Positions 56,174 to 64,000 of a stretch of 64,000 nucleotides of DNA are shown piece after piece. The position numbers and the translations under genes are program-made. Source of the stretch: Diplosphaera chodatii (Eukaryota > Chlorophyta > Trebouxiophyceae > Prasiolales > Stichococcaceae); the NCBI GenBank assembly GCA_032358165.1, contig JAALGY010000020.1, forward strand, positions 2,418,001 through 2,482,000, in the 5' to 3' direction. The notes under the pieces were generated by a model. That model ran no database searches and had not been told where the DNA came from. It was given only the letters and a program-made list of their open reading frames with translations. The first letter of the stretch is position 1; each line of letters begins with the position of its first letter.

Positions 56174-57221
56174 CCCTGGGCTGCTCCGTAGATGGTTTGA
56201 TATTGTCATGCTGATGCCAGCGCTGTCCCTTTTGTGTACAGGGCGTCCCATTGCAATCCCTCTCATGAGCAGCAAGCATGCTGTAGTTCTCCGGCTGCCA
56301 TGGCCAGCTCAACCAGCGTCAATCTACTGACATGCCATGCCGGCGGTGTACAGAACGTCATCAATTACTGTTTTGAAGGTACTGGGACAGCACTCGTTCA
56401 CTTGAGAGGGTCTTAACATTGTGATGCTGTGCTGCTTGTGATGCAATGCGAAGATGCAGATTGGCTCCTTGGGTGTATGTATGTTGAATGTCCGTTACAA
56501 TGTGAACGGGACCTTATGGATTTGAGTTACACCATTTCCAGGCATAGTCTGTTTTCAGCATGGTGGCTGGGCTTAGGTCGCGATATATTATGCTGCCTCC
56601 AGTAGACAATAAGATCATCTGTCATACGTAAACACTTGCTGCCAACACCAGCAGATCAAGAGCAAGGCATTCAAAACAAGTACCAGTTGCTCCTGCAGTG
56701 CCACTTGGCCGACAGCACAGTCTAAAGCTAGATAGTTGTCATACCCATCAACCGACAGGTGCATAGCTGAGAAAACCCAGAAGCAATATTGGTGACCGTA
56801 TTAATACGGTCACCGCCCACAGAAATGTCCACTGAAACGGGCGTGCAGAAGCTGAGCAGCTGGCAATGGGCTGCCGCCGAGGACCACCGCCCAGGTGTCA
56901 AACAGATGCGTCAACAAAAACCCAGTGCGGGAGGCCACAATCCGCCCCTACCAACACCCTCATGTCATGGTGCAACCCTCCGATACGTGCGTTCGTGGAC
57001 CCACTAACACCTGCTGCTGTGCCTGGTCTCAGCCCTGCTGTCATGCGGTTCGGCTGCCGCCATTCATGCTTCCGTCATGGCGCATGCCAGTAGTGACTCC
57101 GCTGCCGGTGTTGTGCTCTAACCTGCGCCACTGCTGCCGCCGCCACTGCTGAAGGAGCGTGGTGCCTCCAGATCCTGGAGCTGACGCCCTGCTGCTGGGG
57201 CCCAGACCCTGAATGCAAGAG
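56174..57221. other. Convergent intergenic region
   Basis: This interval lies between the 3' ends of the Hint gene (+) and the bZIP-like gene (-). It contains a perfect palindrome at 56791-56814 and a minus-strand TGTAA at 56499-56495. No exon is supported. Confidence 0.5.
56791..56814. repeat. Perfect 24-bp palindrome
   Basis: The half-site ggtgaccgtatt is followed directly by its exact reverse complement. It could form a cruciform or bind a dimeric protein; no function is shown. Confidence 0.95.
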
Positions 57222-60200
57222 CTACCTGCCGCCTTCGGGAATCGTGCCATGCCCGCCGCTGATGCTCATGTAGCCGCTGCCGACGCCGTCGCCGCTGCGT
57301 GTCGTGGCCCTGCTGCCTCGTGAGCCGCCTGCCCCCGGGTCGAGGCCCAGCTGCTGCGGGGACAGGTGCGGGTACAGCGCGGGCAGGTCCACAGGGGCCA
57401 CCCGCCGCTGCCGCATCTCCGGCGGCAGCAGCGCGTCCAGGCACTGGACCACCCCGGTACCGTCGTCCTCTGTAATGATGCAGGGCAGGTCCCAGGGTGG
57501 GGATAGAGCGTGCCAGCTTTTGAGTTGCGGGGACAGTCCAGTCGCAGATCTTTTTCAGGTGCAGGTGTGGTGTGGGCTTGCATCGTACAGCAGGCCAGCA
57601 GCTGCAGGCTGCTGCAGCTGATGCACCGCTGGTCACAAGCCAAGGTGGCGCTCACCCTGGGCGAGGATGTCTGCCGACGGCGGCTCCCCAGCTGAGATGG
57701 CCACCACCTCCGCGATCCGCAGGATCTCTGTGCAGCATGGAAGCAAACTCATCACACATGCACACGAGATAGGCGACTGGGTGTGGATCTGCAGCAGCCG
57801 GTGCAGGGTTCAGGGATGGAAGTGCGAGGCTGCAGAGCAACGCAAGCGGTGCTGTGCAGCGGGCACCTGTGTGGGCGGGCCAGGCCGCGACGTTGAGGTG
57901 CGCGAACTGGATCGGCGTCAGCACACGCCGCCACATCGTGAGGATGACCTGCAGGGGACGCAACTTGAAGCTTCGGTCAGTTGAGTGTGACGGTGGCAAA
58001 TGGCATGAGCGGCACCTACACCATGGCACAGCAGCCTGCAAACAGAAACGGCTCTGCCGTGGCGTCACTGCAGAAAGGCTGAAAAGTGCAGCTGCCGCCT
58101 TCCAGCTGCCACTGCTCTGCTGTCCGCCCGAAGCTTGACCTTGCAAATAGTTTGGGGGCCACGCCTGCCTGCGAGCTGCAGAAGTCCGCAGCCCTGCGCT
58201 CTGGATAGACACAGCATGCAGAGCAGGCAGGCGCCCTGCTAAGTGCTGCAAGTTCTGGCGGTGCTCGAGGTGTAGCAGGGAGCAAGCTCGCCTGCAGCTG
58301 GCAGGACTGCTCCTCCCGGATTGCCACCCGCAGCCGGTTGATGAGGCTCAGCTGGCGGCCCTCGTTCACGGTGCTCAGGTCGGCGCTGCCGCCGCTGGCC
58401 TCCACCTCCAGGCTGCCGCGCCGGGGCGCCGCCGCCTGGGCACCCAGAAGGGACTGTCGAATGGCCGCCGGCGTGTCATCAGAGTGTCACATTCTTGCCC
58501 GATGTGGTGCGTCATCGGAGGTGGCAGGCTGCCGAGGTGCATGGCCCGGAGCTTGCCTGCGGCCCCAATTCAGGCCAACGAGCATGACGGTGCTGGGACA
58601 GACACACGCTTTCTGTGTTGGTCAGCCCATACCTGCCGCTCTGCGACGCGCTGCTTGCGGCGCGCGGCCAGGGTGCGGATGTTGGCCAGGTGCGCCGCCC
58701 GCAGCCGCACGAACGTCTCCTGCTGCAGCGGCGACAGCCGCGCCGAGCTCACGATCTGCGGGGGGCAGGTGCCCAGGCTCACTTGCCAGGATGGCAGGTG
58801 ACAGAGTCAGCGAGCCGGTGCAGACTTCTTGAGTCTGCAAGAGCTGGCATGCCAAGGGTTCAATGCTAAGATGCAGGTCCCTGCTGCATGTCCACGGTGC
58901 AGAAGCCAGGCCGAGGTAGCCACCTGCGCCCAGACTTCGTCGGGGGGGTCGGCGGCGGTGGGCAGGAAGCCCAGCAGCGGCAGGATCTTGTTTTGGTCGG
59001 GGAAGGTGGTGATGGTGCACCCCTTCAGCTGGCTGGCCTCGAACACGAGCCGCTCCTGCGAAGCATGTTCGTCATGGGGTGAGGGCGGCGGTCAGCTCAG
59101 TGACTGCGGCCTGTACACTGTGTCTGGACATATCCCGATGTCCTGCGGAGGGCCCCTGCCGCTGCACAGGGCCGCCAAACCACCAGCAGCGCAGTGGCAT
59201 GCAGCGCCGCCCGCAGCAGCCCCAGCAGCCGGTGCGCCTTTGCCGCTGAGCCAGCTGACCGGTGAGCTGGGCGCCGCGCTGTGGAAGCCTCGGCACAGCA
59301 CGGGGCAGCAGGTCGTGCAATATTCTATGCAACAGCAGGTCTTTGTCTGAGACGGTGGACAGACTACGCACGTGTCTGTGTTGGTTATCCTTTGTGTGGC
59401 TGCAGAGTCTTTCATCTGAAACCACTGGGTTCGCACCAGGCGCTGCGTGGCCGCCGCGCCCTCCGCCCCGCCGCCGCTGATGACCAGCAGCTGCCGCGCA
59501 AAGGCGACGATGAAGTCGTACCACAGGCGCCCGTGCTCCAGCGGCGTCATCTCCGGCACCTGCGCACGGCATTGAGGCCAATCATAAGCCCGTGAGTCAC
59601 CACCGCTCTTGCTGTCCTGCAGTTCACAGGTAGATGGGCGGCACTGGCACATCCAGGAGCACATCATAGATGCACACCAAAAGGCAGCTTCAAGGGGACG
59701 CCATATTAAAAGGCTGGCTCAAAAGGCAGCTTCAGCGGCAATCTGAAAGGCACCTGGCCGCGGGTGAGGCGCAGCGGGGCGTCCGGCCGCACCGTGAACA
59801 CCAGTTCCCTGTCCAGCTGCAGCTCCCGCGCCATCATGCCCTGCAGCGCAGGAGCCGAGGGGTCACGCGAGACCCCTGCAACAGCCTCTGCGTGCTGCAG
59901 GCGCTGAACAGCATCTCGTCGCTGCTGACAGGGAGGTATCCCCACAACATGCAGGCTGCGGGGCTCCAGACACTGGTGGCACCCTGCTGGTGCACCCCCC
60001 GAGGCCAAGCCAGACCCGCGTGCTCCACGCCCACCAACACAACTGCAGGGCCTGCCGGCCAGGCGCATCAATGCAGTCGCCGAAGTTTGCAGGGTGCTGC
60101 CATGGACGCGCACCTGCATGCTGTCGGTGAGCCACCAGGCCCCGGGCTGCCCGTTGGCGTCCAGCCGGGAATCTAGGCCCTCCAGCTCCGCCGCCACAGC

Positions 60201-62084
60201 GGCTTCCGCCGCTTCGGCCGCATCCACCCACCCGCCGCTGGCCGCGCCCAGCACGCCGTCGCCCGCCTCGCTGAACCCCGAGCCGCGGCGCTGGCCCTGC
60301 AGCTCCGCCGGCGCCGACTCCGCGTGCATCAGGGGAACATGCGCTGCGGATCTGCTCACGTAGTCCCCGGCCGGCCCGCTACTGCTGCCGCCGCCGCGAT
60401 TCGAGTACTGCTGTTCCAGATACGCATTGCGGCTGGCCAGGGTGTCCTGCACATCGGAATGGCAGACGTCAGCAGGGGACGGCCGTGCCTTCTGCGGCGA
60501 GGCCTGACAGCGGGGCGTCCGCTGCTCGGAGCTGGTGTGCATGGCGGCGTCAGGAGTGAATCGTGCCTCTGAAGGCATCCGGATGACACACGGCCCTCTT
60601 GCTACAGAGGTTATCAGACAGCACAGGCGCAGAGTGGCACATCTGCGCCATGGTGGGGTCGCTCACCCGCCGCAGCTGCATGCGCAGCATCTCCGCCTCC
60701 AGCTGCGCCAGAGTCTGCTGAGTGTCGCGCACCCGCGCCTGCACAGCGCCACGACACATTACAGGGCATGCGTCAGCTGACTGCTAGACGGCGCTCAAGA
60801 CAGCTGTAACCATCCTCCCGTCCGCCTGGCTCCTGTCACTGCCACGTATGCCGGCGTGAGCACAGGAGCTTCAGCTGCACTGTAGGTCTCAGGCCACGAC
60901 ACGCCTGGTGTATCGGAGAGGTGCTCCGAATATAGTCAAGCAGTAGGCACAAAAGAGGAGAAAGGCGGTTTGCCTTCTGCCGCTCCACCCAGCGCTTCTG
61001 CGACTCCTGCCGCTTCTTGCTGCGCACGGACCGCACCGGCAGCCGGGCGTCCGCCGGCGCCGTGAGGCACCTCTCGTACCCGCCCCGCTGCATTTGAATC
61101 TCAGAGTTGGATTGCGGTTTGAATCCGGAATGATGCCATGGTCTCAGTATCGGAGCAGCGATCACTTCGAGCGGCCTGGCGGAAAAACATGGCGCTGCAG
61201 TCCTCCTATGCACTGAAACATGCTTCCAGTTTGTTCGTGCCAGCTGCCAGCCTCAGCTGCAGCTCTGCAACGAGCCTGTGATACTCTTGCCTCCAAGGAG
61301 GCCGTCAGGTCATGCAGCATGTTGCATCTTGAAAGCGCGGGTTCTGGTCGGCAGCACAAACGTATTTGCTGAATTGACAGATGCCACGCTCACCCCTGGC
61401 ACTGGTCGCTGGTCCCTCATGTCAAGAGGGGGGTGGTTTGTTGGCCAGCCCGCCAGCTGCTGCGGGGGCTGCAGCGGGGGCGCACACAGCGAATGCGGTG
61501 GCGCCGCGGCCGCCTGCGCAATGGCGTCGCCCTGCAGCCCGCCAAACACCCACCTGGGCTGTTGCGGTCCCGGCTCAGGCGCCGACGGCCCAGGGCCCGC
61601 CCGCTGCACCCGAGATCAAATGTCACGCAACTTTCTGGCCTGCCACCTGGACCTGACATAAGGCGCGTGTAATGGGGACCGCAGGCGCGGCGATCACCTG
61701 ATGCGCCTGAAACACTCGGCAAACGCTGTGCTGCAGTCTACACGCTCTGCTGCCGGAGTGACGGCCCCACAGCGCCTCGGCTACACTCTGCAGAACTGCA
61801 GCCCAACCAAGCATATGCACCAGGATCCACGCTGGATGCTGTGATCAGTGCGTGTGTACCTGGTATACGCTCTGGTGCCAGTGCTGGGGCGCCAGGCCCA
61901 CAACGCGTTGGTTGCAGGCGATGCCGGCCAGCACAGAGCGCGAGATGGCTGATTCCGGTTCCTCAGACAGCTGCCGCCAGTCCACCGCGGCGTGATCAAA
62001 GCTCAGGAGAGGGTTCGAACTCGCTGCGTAGCTCCAGTCGTCCTGCATAAAGCGCCCGTGCGGCATGACCGGCTGCGGAGGCAT
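57222..62084 (-). CDS. bZIP-like protein, downstream copy of a tandem pair
   Basis: Thirteen exons close in phase and give 660 residues: 62084-61860, 61603-61394, 61087-60974, 60738-60667, 60446-60114, 59840-59754, 59559-59437, 59055-58924, 58755-58633, 58453-58292, 57948-57867, 57727-57656 and 57469-57222. The N-terminal part is Pro/Ala/Gln-rich. Residues about 165-210 look like a bZIP: basic RSKKRQESQKRWVERQK, then heptads reading Leu, Met, Leu, Leu (LAQLEAEMLRMQLRRDTLAS, NAYLEQQ). The conserved C-terminal half carries LEHGRLWYDFIVAFARQLL, DQNKILPLLGFLP, LSPLQQETFVRLRAAHLANI and WRRVLTPIQFAHLNVAAWP, a block shared with the neighbour upstream. The invariant bZIP Asn and Arg positions appear to be Arg and Val, so DNA binding is uncertain. 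Two introns, at 60973 and 58291, seem to start with GC. Likely nuclear, role unknown. Confidence 0.7.
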
Positions 62085-62598
62085 GGTGCAAAGCTACGGA
62101 TGTGCTGCGGCTGTGCAAGTTTTGCTTCAGAGTGTTTCGCTCAAGAGCCGCGTCATGCGGCCTTGCATTGCGTCACAGGCAGACGTAAAACTCGTAAACG
62201 TCACTTCCTGCTTCTGCACATTACGCCCACTGGAGCAGCACACTTACGCCTGTGGCCTCATCTCGGCACGTGAGCCCACTCTGGTACTGGTGCCTGGGTA
62301 CCATGCTGCACCAGGGAGTTACCATGCTGCACTCGGCCTGCTTTGCTTTTTTGCATGTCACAGTGCACTGCTTTCAGCTCGCTTGAAGGTGCAGTGATGT
62401 CATGACACTGCCGCTGGCAGTACTTGGCTGTGGCACATCAAACTAGCATGAGAGCTTGCCATGTATATGGCACTGCAAATGGCGTCTACACATGCGGCAG
62501 CACACGCTGCCAGTCCAATGTGCGACCAATCAATGCTGCTGACGCTGACAGCACTGATATAAGGTTTACAGAGCGCCATCCTATAGCCGCCAAACAAC
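62085..62598. other. Intergenic between the tandem bZIP-like genes
   Basis: It holds the 3' UTR of the upstream copy and the promoter of the downstream copy. A minus-strand TGTAA at 62570-62566 is only 29 bases beyond the upstream stop, so it may not be the one used. No other gene is seen. Confidence 0.5.
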
Positions 62599-64000
62599 TC
62601 AGGCACCTGGTTCTTGCTTGACAACAACAGTGTCCCCTGCCGTTGGCACCGCCGCCCCTGGTTCCGCCGACTGCTTACTCCTTGCGCGGCCGCCGCTGCC
62701 CTCAGCGGCCACGACTGCGAGCACGGACGCCGGCATTTCCACCCCAGGGTACAGCGCCGCCAGGTCCACCGTAGGCACGTCGCCCCAGTCCCGCATGGAA
62801 GCAGGAAGCATCGCCTCCAGGGCGTCCAGGCCCAGCAGCGGCGCGCCTTCCCTCGCCCCTGCAGGGTGGGTGGGCGCAGGAGTTGCAGGCGTCCATCCCA
62901 AACCTCCGCTTGCAACACCCAACAAGCGGCAGCAGGGGCAGCGGCAACGGCAGCGGCAGCAGCGGTACAGTGCCAGCGCAGCAGCCGCCATGCACAAGCC
63001 ATTGCCAGCATTGCAGCCACCCACCCCTGCGGTGCTCCTGCAGCACTTCCCACTTGGCATGGGCATACAGACATGCAGCAGCAGGGGATGGACCAGCACT
63101 GAGTTGCACTGACCTGCCGCCATGAGCTCTGATTGGCAGGTCGCGCCGGAAGAGCGCGCCACTGCCTCCGCCAACTTCGTGATGTACGGCTGCAAGGCAT
63201 ACAACAAGACCAGATGAGTCACAAGGAGTCACACTGTGTCCCGTCCACCTCTGTATTCGCAGGAATGCAGACCGGCACAACGGGGATGCAGACCGCCTGT
63301 CGCTGAGTGCGGGACACAAGGCAGCTCTGCAGGAGCCAGGAGCCAATGGAGCAGGATTTGAAAACTTCTACAGAAACCGTTTTCTATCAGACAGCTGAAA
63401 GGAATTGTGTCTAAACCCTGGAGCCCTGGGCCCGCACCTTGTGCGGGAAGGCGGTCACGTTGAGGTGTGCCATCTGCTGCGGCGTCAGCACCCGCCGCCA
63501 CACGCTCAGCGAGTACTGCACCGTAAAGACAGCACGACTCGAGCTCAGTTTTCCTTTCTCACCATGTGCCACCAGGGATCCTCCAGGCAGTCCTGCTGAG
63601 ACGGCCTGCGAGAAGCACGGCGCGACTGCAGGGGCCATGTCTGCAGGGCGGCTGGCGTCAGTTGCAGCTTGCTCGTCATGGCAGTGCAAGGTTGCACTGG
63701 GCGCATGCTGTCCAAGATGCATGCACCACATTGGACATAAGGTTTGTGTGAAGGCTCAGCCAGCGCTTCCAGACTCTCATCTGTGCCCTCGGTGATGAGA
63801 ACCCAGGTAACCAGTTACATGAATAAACTTTGAAAAGGTTCGTACTTGCAAATATAGTACCATCCAAACGCACCAGCATCTGCACGGTGTGCTCGTCACG
63901 CAGCGTCGTCTGCAGCGCGTCAAAGGCGCCCAGCGTGGCGGAGCCGTACGCATCCACAGACGGCGTCACCGCCACCACCTCCCAGTCGGCGCCGCCTGGC
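62599..64000 (-). CDS. bZIP-like protein, upstream copy, 3' part only (continues beyond the window)
   Basis: Four exons are visible and close in phase: 64000-63874 (cut by the window edge), 63515-63438, 63189-63114 and 62858-62599. They encode DWEVVAVTPSVDAYGSATLG, LRDEHTVQML, SVWRRVLTPQQMAHLNVTAF, PYITKLAEAVARSS and LLGLDALEAMLPASMRDWG, then DLAALYPGVEMP. These align block by block with the downstream neighbour (REEQSCQLQ, TMWRRVLTPIQFAHLNVAAW, EILRIAEVVAISAG, QCLDALLPPEMRQR, DLPALYPHLSP), including intron positions, so the two are tandem paralogues. The C-terminus ends VVVKQEPGA, where VKQE fits the SUMO-acceptor consensus. The bZIP part, if present, lies outside the window. Confidence 0.7.

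Noticed and set aside
62005..62020. ggttcgaac resembling a tRNA T-loop
   Set aside because: It lies in coding sequence of the bZIP-like first exon and no cloverleaf can be drawn around it.

Overview
The window reads as nuclear DNA of a green alga (Chlorophyta). Every convincing gene is cut into many short exons, usually 30-330 bases, with GT-AG borders. The window carries a chloroplast-type glutathione reductase, a SnRK2-like kinase, an exostosin-family protein with EGF-like modules and a hedgehog-type Hint protein. Likely 3' ends carry TGTAA, the usual polyadenylation signal of green algae. I cannot name the species. Gene models were built by hand from exon reading frames and splice-site phase. 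Where phases close perfectly the model is strong; elsewhere I give only approximate limits.

Layout, left to right. (1) A septin-type GTPase on the minus strand (5114 down to about 2211) is followed, in the same direction, by an Ala/Ser/Pro-rich region with scattered Phe-Gly pairs (about 1760-97) that is either its tail or a separate gene. (2) An ER metallopeptidase 1 homologue (M28 family) runs on the plus strand, 5559-11892, divergent from the septin. (3) A SnRK2-like Ser/Thr kinase lies at 12898-17526 (+). (4) Glutathione reductase with a plastid-type presequence lies at 18702-23136 (+). It converges on (5) ribosomal protein eL33 at 25283-23687 (-). (6) A small coiled-coil protein of unknown function lies at 26127-28302 (+). 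(7) A large patched/NPC1-like RND membrane protein runs from 36969 down to 28893 (-), divergent from (8) dolichol-phosphate mannosyltransferase, 37558-39617 (+). (9) A 24-exon type II membrane exostosin glycosyltransferase with EGF-like segments lies at 40441-47682 (+). (10) A membrane protein with an EF-hand and a C-terminal Hint domain lies at about 49643-56173 (+). (11) Two tandem, homologous bZIP-like genes lie on the minus strand (62084-57222, and the 3' part of an upstream copy, 64000-62599, which leaves the window).

There is no operon logic. A loose theme is the secretory pathway and cell surface: ERMP1, DPM1, the exostosin, the patched-like protein and the Hint protein all act in the ER, Golgi or at the surface. 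Glutathione reductase, eL33 and the kinase are general functions. The most notable points are a Hint domain whose catalytic TxxH His is Asn, bZIP-like paralogues lacking the two invariant DNA-contact residues, several phase-supported GC-AG introns, a 97-base duplication of the glutathione reductase stop region, and a perfect 24-base palindrome between convergent genes. I saw no tRNA, rRNA, CRISPR array or transposase.
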